Assembly (NCBI GenBank): GCA_036571765.1
Contig: BROE01000013.1
Location: 6,829,008-6,893,007, forward strand
From: Plecoglossus altivelis
Taxonomy: Eukaryota > Chordata > Actinopteri > Osmeriformes > Plecoglossidae
DNA length: 64,000 nucleotides
Direction: 5' to 3'
The translations under genes were made by a program, and so were the position numbers. Of the stretch, positions 34,816-45,826 are shown in pieces. Below the pieces are notes generated by a model. That model did not search any database. It saw only the letters and a list, made by a program, of their open reading frames with translations, and was not told where the DNA came from. Within the stretch, counting starts at the first letter, position 1. The number at the start of each line of letters is the position of its first letter.

Positions 34816-37800
34816 ACTAGCGAGGCACCAACGTGAGGCACCCAGCGATGCTCAACAAAATGGAAGAAAGACAGAGACATAATCATGGGCCTTGGCAATG
34901 CGCTGAAGACACTTCTAGTCATCCTTGTTTATTTGTTCTTCTCTTTTTTTCCTCCTCAGAGGGGGTTTTTATGCGTATGAGCTGTCTTCAATCATTCATT
35001 GTAGCAATAGAGGATGAAAAATGTTTTATGCATAGTGCAATAAGCATCTTAAAAGCAAAAGCATTAGGAAAGATACTGGAAATGCAAAAGGTTCGGTCAA
35101 TCTTTACTTATTCATGGCGTTCGGAGGAAAAGAAGCGTGTTTTAGAGCAAATCCGTGTTATCGCTGGAGAAGCATCTTCACCACCAGTGGTTTCCCACCT
35201 GAGGACATGGCCCTTAATGACAGCTGGAGGTGCGGTGTCAGTACATACTGCATGCTCATCACACATGCGACAGTATAGAGTTTTCTCCGTATACTTCTGG
35301 GTTATAATAAAATGACTGACTCATCTGACTTGCCCTGCTCTCAGACACAAGGTCTGTCCTCCAGTAATCATAGCGGAGCTCTTTGGTGCAGATCCACTAG
35401 CTGTGAGTGGCCTAGTGGCTGACGCTCACTGCTCAACCCTGCCCAAATGTCAGCCTAGTGTTACGAAATTGTATTTGATTTAACCGGGGAGATTGGTGTG
35501 GAAAATATGGAGTTGTTCAAAAATGTCCCCTCGTGTTCTCCAAAATTTCTCTTTGATTGATGAATCTATTGCCAGATTTGTCATATTCTAGAAGTGGTTT
35601 TAAGAGGTTGCTGGCTCCTATCTCGACAGGATTATCAGACATGTGTATGCTATGTATAGGACCTCTAACATCGAAGGTAGTGCCCTTCGCAGAGGAAAAC
35701 GTTGATAGACCACGTCAGGATTATATGTCAAGAGCCTTGTGCTTCAAGAGTGTGTGTGTGTGTGTGTGCGTGTGCGTTTGCATGTGCGTGTTCGTCTGCC
35801 GAGTGTGACGTGTGGGATGTCTGATCGCTCCAGTCACAGAGTTGGCAGTCCTCTCTCTGACCTCGCAAATGTCACATATTGCTCCAGCCTTGTTTTCCCT
35901 GTAATATGTAGGCTCTTGCCCCATGTTGAACTACGCCCCAACCGTTGGAGATGAGAGCAGAGTTTGTTGTGCAAGTAAGCCATCTAATGGACAACAATGG
36001 AACAAGGACATAACAGAATGTACTAAAAGCTCCTTGGCTCCGTAAACAGCAAAGTTCTCTCTCTTGGGCCTCAGGAGAAGCAGATCTGCGTTTCCTTCAC
36101 AAGGACACGTCACCATCGTTCTCATCTCTGATTGCGGAGCTTAAATAGAAACAAATGGGAGAAGATAGACTCCCTCTGTTTATTCTGGACTTGTCTACCA
36201 GTGTAAATTCAGATACAAACAGTTGTTGACTCCCAAGGTCCTCTGTGCAGCAGTGAGTCTGTCCTGCCCTCACTGTCCTCAACACAACTGTCTGGGACTT
36301 GTTACATGGTTATTTCTCCTGTGTAAATAACCTCAAGTTATCGATTAAAAAACGGGACACCGTGGAATTCTTCCTACCTCATCTGGGTCTGATTAATGCT
36401 TTTTTTTTTTTACGACTTGGAATTAAATGTGCTGGAGACACGACCCTCGCATGTATGGGCGCTAGCTGGGGAAAAGCTGCCGGGCCTAGTGGGAAAACGA
36501 TCTCTCTTTTTTAAGGGACATGTTCCTTAACTACTACCATGTGGCGTCAGTCAGTATGGAAGTGTAGACTGAGGTGGCAACAGATAATAACACAAATGAA
36601 ACGTGTGGCAGTTGGGAGAAACATACCAGCCAGCCTGTTTGAAATCTATAGTCATCACTCAGTGTGAAGACTGGGCTGAATCCCTTGAGCTGTGTATTCA
36701 GCCCACTGGGTTTAAAGTACATTCGGTGCTGTTGATGTTGGGCTCTTGATTGACTGGTTCGACTAGCATTCACTGTATTGTTTATCCAGCACAGCTCGAC
36801 AGAGTTTCATATCCTGAGTCATGTGTGTGTGTGTGTTTCAAAGAGGTGTGTACAGTAGCAGGTGGCTAATGCCTCCATTTTGGTTATTCAACACAAAAGT
36901 CCATTATGGTCAGCGAGCCGTGAGAAGACCAAGGGAAACGGCTTCTCCAAATGGAATCTTTAATTTCACAGAGCTCTTGCTATTCCACTGCATGGGAGAT
37001 TGTGCGACAGAATAGAGGAATCAAGGCTTTTGAAAGCACATTAACCAGAAAGCAATTAACCGACATACAGTAGTTAATTTTGTATTAATACTTCAACAGC
37101 TGGAGCAGATTGGTCTGTCAGTTTATCTCCTCTCCAGCTGTTCCTTTTACTGACAAGGACAGTAAAGAGGATTTGTCTCTAATAAAGTGTTTCCATATAT
37201 AGATGCTTCTCGTAGCAGAGCCCAGAGGGAGTGTGGATTTCCATAGAAAACTCGGGGAAAATGGACATCGTTTTCAATACCCTGCTGGTCTTCCTTTCAG
37301 CACACACATCCAATTGAGAGCCACTTCAAGTGCTGTTTTTTCCCTTCGCGGAGTGTTGTCGTTGGTGTACATTTCAAGAGCCTCTAACGGCATCTACGGC
37401 AGATGTGTAGCTCTGAGCAACATTTGTTATGCTGTGAATTGGGGAGTAAAGGGTACAACCAGGAATGTCTGATTAATGTTCCTACATCTGGCTAGACTGA
37501 ATCCCAATGCATGCACTCGTCGACTACCCTAGTTCTATTATGAAAAGCCGGAAGGCAGGAAAAAAATGAAATTAAAGTTGTTTTTTTACGATTTTCTTTG
37601 GGGCAACGGCTTTCCATATTTAAAGGATAATGTGGGTTCTATTTCTGTATTTGTTTTTGGATCTGTGGATGCCAGAGTGCCTGCCTGCCCACGGGGTCTT
37701 AGTCGACTGTCAAAACAAACAAGGCAGGAACAAGTAGAAAGAGGCTGCCACTGGTGCCACATCCGTCCTGTCTGCAACCAGCTTCAACCACAGGACTTGT

Positions 37801-37898
37801 ACTTCTGCACCCAGGCAGTTATCCCACCATGCCACATGCCTGCCTGATTAAGTGAGTGTTGGGTATGGCTGAGCGACAAGCTGTAGGCTGTGGAAGAG
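34816..37898. other. Non-coding stretch, no gene seen
   Basis: Contains a GT microsatellite (35750-35790) and otherwise unique sequence. The + strand frame 34833-35315 is 160 codons but has no recognisable domain. I do not call it a gene. Confidence 0.5.
35750..35790. repeat. GT microsatellite
   Basis: (GT)n grading into GTGCGT units. Confidence 0.93.
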
Positions 37899-38247
37899 CT
37901 CTCCCCTCTCCTCTGCTTTTTTTTCTTCTCTCCTCTGTTCTCCTCATATCTCCTCTTCTCTCCTCATCTCTGCTCCTCTCCCCTCTCCTCATCTCTCTCC
38001 TCTACTCTTCTCTGCCCTCCTGTACTCCTCTCTGCTCTGCTCCTCTCCCCTTTCCTCTCATCTCTATCTTCTTCTCTCCTCTACCTTCTTCTCTGCTCCG
38101 CTCTCCTCTCCTCATCTCTCCCCTCTTCTCTGCTCTCCTCTCCCCTCTTTTCTGCTCCCCTCTCCTCTCCTCATCTCTCTCCTCTACTCCTCTCTGCTTT
38201 CTTCTTCTCTTATTTCCTCCTCTCTCCTCTCCTCCTCCCTGCTCTTC
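37899..38247. repeat. Long polypyrimidine (CTCTCCT) tract
   Basis: About 350 bases of almost only C and T on the + strand, built from CTCCT and CTCTCC units with scattered single purines. It is a candidate triplex or H-DNA former and a likely site of assembly length error. Confidence 0.92.
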
Positions 38248-38522
38248 TGCCCACAGTGCTTCTCTTTGGCTTTCTCGGATGTCAGGCACTTGTGTGCTGG
38301 TGTAAAGAGGTAAACTAGCTGATTGTTTGCAGGTGGTTCTATGTATCTCCTGGAGAAGGTTGGCCTTCAGTACATCCTGAACCAGTCAAAGGTTTCGGTT
38401 TGACACAAGAGACAATCAGCATTCGTGAGTCTGATGTTGCCAGCCCTTTCCAAGAAGAGTAATTGGCGAATGGGTAACTTGTTTGAGCAGCATATGGCTT
38501 CATGGAGAACTAGAAATTGATG

Positions 38523-38556
38523 GATGTGATTTGCACGTGACACTGCAAATCACATC
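38523..38556. repeat. Perfect 13-bp inverted repeat around a CACGTG core
   Basis: GATGTGATTTGCA and its exact reverse complement TGCAAATCACATC are separated by eight bases. Each arm carries a POU octamer-like ATTTGCA/TGCAAAT half, and the left arm with the loop creates CACGTG (38534-38539), a perfect E-box. It could be a composite protein-binding site or a hairpin. Confidence 0.8.
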
Positions 38557-39100
38557 TTGAACTAGATGTTCGTTCATATAAGGCTAGTAAGGTAATAGTT
38601 AATGAAGGAATTCTGAACCTTGAATTCATATATTGACTTGAATCAAGTAAATCAGACCAAGAATGGCCTTGATTGGGACCATTATGACTTTACCAGAAAA
38701 ATGTGGAGAAAATATCCACCGGTCTACAAATAACATCACAAGGAACATCTGTATCTTTTATGCCCCGCATTTAAAATCACTGCTCCATTTAGTCTCATTA
38801 CATTCAATGTTTTACACAGGAAAAATGAATCTCTTTTGCAAGGCCATCTCACTCACACATGCCATATTTGTTTTGTTGCTGGGATACTTCAAGTCTTATG
38901 GGAAAAAAATGAACGAGAAGTAAAGAAAGTTTTGGAGGGTAAAATAAGTGGCAAACATTATGAGAGTGAAAACCATTAAAAGGTCTTAATTTATGATTCT
39001 GGTCTGTTTGTCATTTGGCTTGGCTACTGCATTGCTTCACAAGACTCGAGTGGATTAATTGCGTTCACATTCATTATAAAGGACCAGTGTGGGAAGAGGA

Positions 39101-39250
39101 GGGGGGAGGCAAAGGGTTAAGGCAAAATGAAAAAGACAAAGACTGAGATTGAGGATGACAGAACAGAATAGGGGGAGAGGGTGAAAGAGGGTGGGGAAAG
39201 AAGGAGATAGAAGGGAGCAGACAAGCTAAAGAAAGGGGGAGATAGAGGCA
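39101..39250. repeat. Purine-rich low-complexity stretch
   Basis: Mostly A and G with GGGGGAGA and AAAGAGGG units. No coding signal. Confidence 0.6.
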
Positions 39251-39878
39251 TGCTGTGGCTGAAGAGGAAGACAACGGGGTCTGCGAAGTCACTGTACCAG
39301 TTCCAGCACCACTGTATAAATCTCTCTCTCCTTCTCTTCTCTCTCTCCTCTATTTTTGTCTCACACACGGGCACCATCAAACACTTGTCTCATACACACA
39401 CAACACACTCATGTGAGACAGAAAGAGAACCAAGCTAATGTTGGACAGAGTTTGCACATCGTGGCGGAATCTTTTACAGGGACAGTCAGAGAAAGTGAGG
39501 CTGTCTGTTCAACATGTGCAAGGGGCTCAGTTGATTCATTGTTGACATGTTGCCTGATTTCACCCCACCTACACACACACACACACACATACACACACAG
39601 ACATTACCTACACACACACCAAGCACACACAAAGTCCCTCTCTCGGGTATCATTCATAATGACTGGATGGAGCTGAGAGAGGCTGTACAGTGTCTGGCAG
39701 GAGGAGTTCTCCTCAGCTGAAGAGACTGGTTCGACACCTCCATACTCCATAAAGCTGTTCCCTCGCAGGCCTCCAGCACCAGGCCCTGCAGCACAGGATA
39801 TCCAGCCTGCCAGGGTGGATGAGACTCAGGGGAACCAGGTGTTACTTCCTCCTGTGCCTTTCTTCTCTTCTCCTGGAG

Positions 39879-40002
39879 GACGGAGGTGGAAGTTGCGGCC
39901 TGCAGGATGGAAGGCATTAAGGCCGGGTACGACCTGAAACTTGACCGCCGGTTCGCCCAGCTGCTCAACATGAGAGCGCGGCACGACTCAGGAAACTGGA
40001 AG
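39879..40002 (+). pseudogene. rpgrip1l: RPGRIP1L-like exon with a frame-breaking 2-bp insertion
   Basis: RPGRIP1L is a transition-zone ciliary scaffold protein, and its gene is the head-to-head neighbour of FTO in vertebrates, so a + strand copy to the right of minus-strand FTO is as expected. After an acceptor (polypyrimidine tract ending CTCCTGGAG) the frame reads TEVEVAACRMEGIKAGYDLK and then LDRRFAQLLNMRA. This parallels the end of the RPGRIP1L coiled coil as I recall it for human (EVEAVTRKMENLQQDYELK, then an LLDIRA motif). Two bases later the frame is lost: reading on two frames over gives AARLRKLE, the expected continuation, up to a donor AAG|GTATAT. A duplicated GC/CG dinucleotide in GAGAGCGCGGCA explains the shift. 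Next to the break the exon also has one extra residue (RR). No other intact RPGRIP1L exon was recognised. Either a relic exon or a real exon with assembly error. The match is from memory, not from a search. Confidence 0.55.
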
Positions 40003-43000
40003 GTATATCAAAAGCATAGCAACACATTTACTAGCTATTTCCACAAAAAAGAGCCACACGCTCAATTTGAACTGGAATAGCCCTATATAGAACATGAAAG
40101 CATTGTCTGGAGATTGGCGTATTTGTGTAAATAAGTATTTAAACATGTTTATGAGGGATCAAGATGGTTCTCATGCATTTTTGTCACCTTCTTGACTTTT
40201 TTATGTCACTTTCTTTGGCTGTCATGTCCCATAAATTATTTTATTGGGTCCACTCTGCCAGCCAGTGTTCTCACATTATAGTCGCTTTGCAAAAAAATAT
40301 GGAAATTCATGCTTGTGTGTAATCTGCCTCTGGGAACATCTCTTACACTGGGTACAAGACCCGCTACCACACGCAGACTTAAAGCATGTTGACTTTTAAC
40401 TGTCGTGCTGCTGTGCATCACAGTGTTTCTAAGGATTAAGGCATAGAAATGAAAGAAAAACAACACAATGGCGGTGCCTATCCGAGACAGGATGGCAAAG
40501 CCCCCGACCTCATCTCCTGTCCTTCTACCCACAGACCTCCACCCTCCAGATACCTCACAGCAGGGCTGAGTCACCATGGCCCTCTTCCTGCAGATTCCCT
40601 GTCATACTCCCCACTGGTTCCACATCCCTCTGGTGTTGCATAAAGGTCTTTTATAGGCCTCTGTGAATTAACGCCCAACATGCCAAAACAGTTTGCCCTC
40701 TCTGTTTCCTGTCAGCAGCAAGTCTTCAGTACTGTACCTACGCAGCGCTGCTTCTTTTCACTTTGCAGCCTCCCTGACCCCTCTGTGATCATCCGTATTA
40801 CAGGAGAGGGCCTTTGAAGGGACTACTCTCCAGCTGAAATGATCATTATGTTCCAAGATCCAGAACATGGCACAGGAATATGCTCAAGAGCTCGCGTTTT
40901 GTTCGAAAAGGGCTTTCCTTTGATTTTTCCATTTCGAGTCTGGTATCGTACAAATATGCCCCCCTGCCCTCGCCCCCCTGTCCTCCCCCGATTTGATACA
41001 TGCTGCTCTCATCAATGAAGAAAAGAGCAAATCCATAATAACTTGCACATGTTGCGCTTTTGTCTTTGTGGTTTTCATTCGGCTATAAATTGAAGGTAGA
41101 AATATTTTTTTTTCCTCTACTTTTAGGTGACGTGTAAGACAGGTTTAAATGGGTGTAATTTCGCTTTGAAGCGACTGACTGTGTGACTCATTAAATGGTG
41201 CCCGCTTGCGTGTACGCATCGTCGTGGTTTTGGAGAGCATGCACATGCAGGCCCTGTGAGTCGCCACTCCCGCTCCCTGTCCTCACTTCGCAGAAACACA
41301 TCTGGCGGCCATTCCATTGAACGGGATCGCGCCAACACGAACACATTAGGCGTTAGACCAACGCTTTCAACCCTCATCTAACACCAAACGCATGACAACC
41401 GAAATCAAAACCTTTCGGGGGAACGTCGACATTTGCACTTCATTTTCAGATTTCGACTTTCCTCTAAAAGATCATCCTTGACGCCACACAACATTCCCTG
41501 TAGTGAAACGGATCCTTATTGAATTAGGGAGAAGACATCGCGCAACCATGTAGCACAGCCACTCTTAAATCTGCTGTGGTCGGGATAAAGGGAACTGTTC
41601 ATTTCTACATTATACAGACTGGAGGTAATCTGATGAGTGGCATGCTGTCACTTGCTCTCAGCTGACCTCCGGAGTTTAAGTATCTGATTGCTAGAGAGCC
41701 GCTTCCGTGCGAGGCCTCATCAGACCTTAGGCAATATTCCCCCCGTTCAATGATTAGAATACAAACACATCTTGTATTTTTGTAGCTCTCCCGCAGGAAT
41801 GTGCTTTGGTTATTTGTCTACAATTCCCCTTACCTTAGCAGAAGTTGTCGCTGAACATTTACATGTGCAAGTTTTCTCAGGGAAACAGTATTCTCGGACT
41901 ATTAATTACCATACTTACCACAAAGGACTGTACCCAGTCCTTTCAGAACTGTTTGCGGTTTTGAACACTGCCATGTATGGGGACAGACTGTTTATATAAA
42001 ACTATAATCCCTCATAAACCCTGGCTCCGCACATTCTGCTATGAAACAGCATTTTTTTAAAGCCCAACAGACTTTTCCATTCATTTATGATTGGAATAAA
42101 ACTCATTAAACTACTGGAATAAATGATTGAAATATGTAACTGTACACAAGGTGGAGGAGCGTCATTGTGGAACTTTCAAAAGCTCTTTCATGGGGCGTTC
42201 TTTACAGACCTTGAAAAAACCTCACATCTCCGAACTGCTGGGATCATGTATTGTTCAAGATCACCATCTCTTCGAGTTCATTGCATCTTTCCACCAGCTC
42301 TCATACGGTGCATGGAAAAATAAAACACGTTGAAGAAAAGACAAAATACAAAATAGAACATATCCAGATATGAGCTTCAGAAAACACGAAAGTATGTGCC
42401 TGCGCTGGGGTTTTATGGCTGTCGTAAAAGCATTAGGTTGAAGCTGTTGCATCTGGCAGTCACAGTTCCTCAACAGTGACCATGTTACATCATGGTGCCT
42501 TTCTTTGAGTGCTAAAGAGGGGTGACTCATTTCTGATAAACATCTGCATCATAAAGAACAGCCTTGCTCCCCTCACTTCTATGGTGCAGTGAATATCTGT
42601 AATGCGGCCACAGCAGTTTCGAAGGAGATGTGATTATCAGAAGCATACACAGCTGCCAGCTGATGTATTGGGTGCAGATTGAGTGCGTTCAGGCCTCCTT
42701 TCCATATAGGGCCTGTGCAGGTTATAGTGCTGTAATGTCACCACTTGTTATTGTTGTGACCTTGCCGTTGCTGCTTTATAGTTTGGCCTTATCATATTAT
42801 CATTGCACAGGCCCATAGCAGCATCGTTTAAAGTGACCATATGTCAGGAGGGATCAAATGGAAGACTATAGCTAGATCTGGTCGAAAAGTACCTGAAAAC
42901 ACTCTTTATTAAGTTGCTTTTTGATTCATTGAGAAATAGAAAAGCTCATACAGAATTCTCCATCTTACTGTCTACTTTACAATGAGATGAATACATCTCT

Positions 43001-44712
43001 GGAAATAAATGTGCTGATAGCATTAAAAGAACCCCTGGTGATTTTTCCCCTTCCAAATCATTCCAGACTAAAAAGGTTTAGTCAGATTGAGTATGGAAGC
43101 AGAAGTCAATAACATTACTTACAGACTGCTTGCTAAATGAGACTTGAGTTTCAGCAGTCTTAAATAAAACATTGTGTCCTTGCTCTGCAGCAATACATTA
43201 TCTCTCCTATAATGGTAGACACATTTCGAGAAACTGTTTCATCCAGTGTGGTTATCAATAGCTGTCGTTTTTCTTTTTTTTCTCATTAGTTTGTTTGGCT
43301 GTTTGTTGTTGCTCAGCTACATTTACAGGGTGCCTCTTTCCAGACTGTTTATGTGTCACAAAGGTTGCTGCCTTGTTTGAATCAGCATTTTATCATACGC
43401 CAGTCCCCTGTGGAATTCTCTAACAACAGTTCCCAACATGGAGCCCAGGGCTTGGTGATGAAGTGACAACACTCACTTCCACTGTTCTTAGTTCTGAAAA
43501 GCTGCCTCTGTCACCAGCCAACACTGTTGTTCTACAAGTGGAAACCTCACTACAATTAAGCCCCACTGGTTTGGTTTGGTGTAGTAATATGGCAGATGCT
43601 CTCTGTCTCTGACTTTGCCACAATTGAAAATTCAACCCAAACTAAGCAGAACCGACCTAAAAAGCAACAAACTCAAACGAAAGGGCTGACATTCCTTGAA
43701 AACACAGCAACAAGTGTGAGAGTTTCCATTACCAGCAGTCAGTGGAACCAGGGACGCAGTATTCGGAGCATAATTGGGAGATTAGTGGCTGACCTTGGTA
43801 GCACGTGTGGAGGTAGAGGATGTGGGGTTCTGAAGGCAGTTTGGCACGCGCGCAGCTGTGTGGTTGCAGCCGCTGCTCGTCTGTTTGATCTTCTGTACTC
43901 AGGTGTGACAGTGCTTTGGCAGGCCGGGGCCTCCTGGGCTCACTGGTACACTCCGTACGAGAGCGTGAGAAAGGGCACCTGCCGGGCTTTCAGAACAAGG
44001 ATACGTTTGAACGTTCTGATAGAGGTCAGAAGAACAAGCAAATGCAAACGACATGACTCTCCCTTGGATTGGACATTTTTAGATTGTATGTCTTGGAGGA
44101 CTTCGCAGGACAACCCAACTACCAGTACCAACACTTCCTTCAATCGAATTTGCACAGTACTCTGTTTGTTCATTTGATGCCAATGATCAATTACGACTTC
44201 ATGGACATATCGCCGGCTCGGCAAATTCAAAGATTTTTTTGGGAACCCTGGATTGTCGATAAATCAGTCCAAGCAAGGATTTATGAAAATGACAGCCCGG
44301 GTGAACCCAGAGGTCAAACCACAGTTTAATATGGTCCCTGGCAAGAAATCCAGGCCATTTCTACAACTGTTGTTTAATGTCCATTTACAGTTGTACAATA
44401 TGACCACAAGAATACAAGCTTGCATATCAGGATACATAAAAGGAAACCAAATATCATTTTTATGTGCCGTCTGCAGGACACACCTATTTTTTAATAAAAG
44501 CGTACGTTTGATTTTATCCTATAAACCTTGTCTGCAAAATAGGAAATTAGCCTATTACCCTTTTGGTTAATGAGTTGCATATTTTTTTCAGGAATCCGAG
44601 CGAACAGTTATTGCCATTTTGTCATGGTTTGGCGTCCTGTGGACCAGCTCTGTGCTGGATTATGTCTTATGGGCTAATTAAGACATTAGCCATTATAGAA
44701 TTCCTTTCACAC
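40003..44712. other. Non-coding stretch, no gene seen
   Basis: The next RPGRIP1L exon should encode the start of the C2 domain (a long exon with a conserved Tyr-Asp-Phe segment). I searched by eye on both strands and found nothing like it. The + strand frame 43596-44177 (193 codons) has no similarity that I recognise. Otherwise unique non-coding DNA. Confidence 0.5.
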
Positions 44713-44957
44713 TCTCTGGGGAGGTGAGGGCTTCTCTTTAGAGTCGTTCCAGCCTCCCTGCTCCTCCGCACAGGAATCGGCTCTCGTTCCACTGCAGCTG
44801 AGACGTCTGGAGGAGAGACAGGAGTCACTGACCTGGCTGAACCCGTCCACCCTGTCAGCTTCCAAAGCAGACGACAACCTGGAGAATGGAACAGCTGTAC
44901 CCGACCCCAGCACTGCTCTAACCTTGATAAGACGTACGGTTCTTTCAGTGCATCTCA
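44713..44957 (+). other. Exon-like open segment of unknown origin
   Basis: After a pyrimidine-rich acceptor-like stretch ending CCTCCGCACAG (about 44775), an open + strand frame reads ESALVPLQLRRLEERQESLT then WLNPSTLSASKADDNLENGT and continues until a stop near 44957. The composition looks protein-like (charged helix then Ser/Thr-rich). I cannot name a family, no good donor ends it, and it could be chance. It lies 4.8 kb downstream of the RPGRIP1L-like exon in the same orientation. Confidence 0.2.
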
Positions 44958-45734
44958 ACTAGAGTTTGTTCATTCAGTTGGTTTCCTGTGCGATTTTTTC
45001 CCAAAGGTCACTGTCTTTGTATTTTTCATTAGCATCTCAGCGGTGCTCTTTGCTCTGCGTGGATAATGAGAACCATTGCTTTGGAAGAACGGGGGAAACA
45101 TTCTGGTGTCAGCAAATGTCGCAGCTTGATGGCATACAAATGTAATTTATCAGCGTGTTTATGTTGCTGGTTTAGCAGGACACTTTTATGCCTCACCAGA
45201 GCAGAGATGCTGTGTCAGTGCATAATGACAATGTCACTTCTAATAACACAGATTTGGTATTTGCGGCGTCATCCTCATAAAGTTGCTCTGAACATTTGGT
45301 GAACCGTGACAACTTTATGGCTGTATTTTAGTTTCTGAAGCCTACTACAACTTTCAACATGAACAAATGACAATTATCTGATGCTGGAGTGTGGCTGCAG
45401 AATTGGGTCTAGGTGGTGTCCATTTTGATGTCTTTTTATAGCTGTTTTTGGACAGGCCTAACTAGTAGGCCACTATAGTTCTACTGAAGGTAAGAGAAAC
45501 GATCTGTGACCCCGATCAATCTTACTTGCAATAACAGCAATGTGCCAAACCACACTCCCTGCAAAACAAACCTCACCACATTCGTTCTCATGTGGAGTTT
45601 ATTTGTTGAGCTTGTCTGGGAAAGACTCGTCTACTTCATTAATGCATCTCATGTCACATATTTGCATGGTTGGAGATTTATATAGATCTGATTATTTATT
45701 TACTTTAGTTTTATAACATAATATGTTGTTTGTT

Positions 45735-45826
45735 TGTGTGTGTGCGCGTGTGTGAGTGCTCGCGCCTGTGTGTGTGTGTATGCTCGCGTCTGTGTGTGCG
45801 TGTGCTCGCGTCTGTGTGTGTGTGTA
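45735..45826. repeat. GT-rich minisatellite with TGCTCGCG inserts
   Basis: (GT)n broken at regular intervals by TGCTCGCGYCTG, giving a period of about 25-30 bases, three repeats. Alternating purine-pyrimidine and thus a Z-DNA candidate. Confidence 0.9.

Noticed and set aside
34202..34882. 226-codon + strand open frame
   Set aside because: It starts in low-complexity DNA, is carried through a 31-base C homopolymer and then runs across an enhancer-like segment. There is no domain or splice context.
39727..39737. tRNA B-box-like GGTTCGACACC
   Set aside because: No A box or acceptor stem at the right spacing.
43596..44177. 193-codon + strand open frame
   Set aside because: No similarity to any family I know and no exon signals. 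Compared with expected RPGRIP1L C2 exon sequence and did not match.
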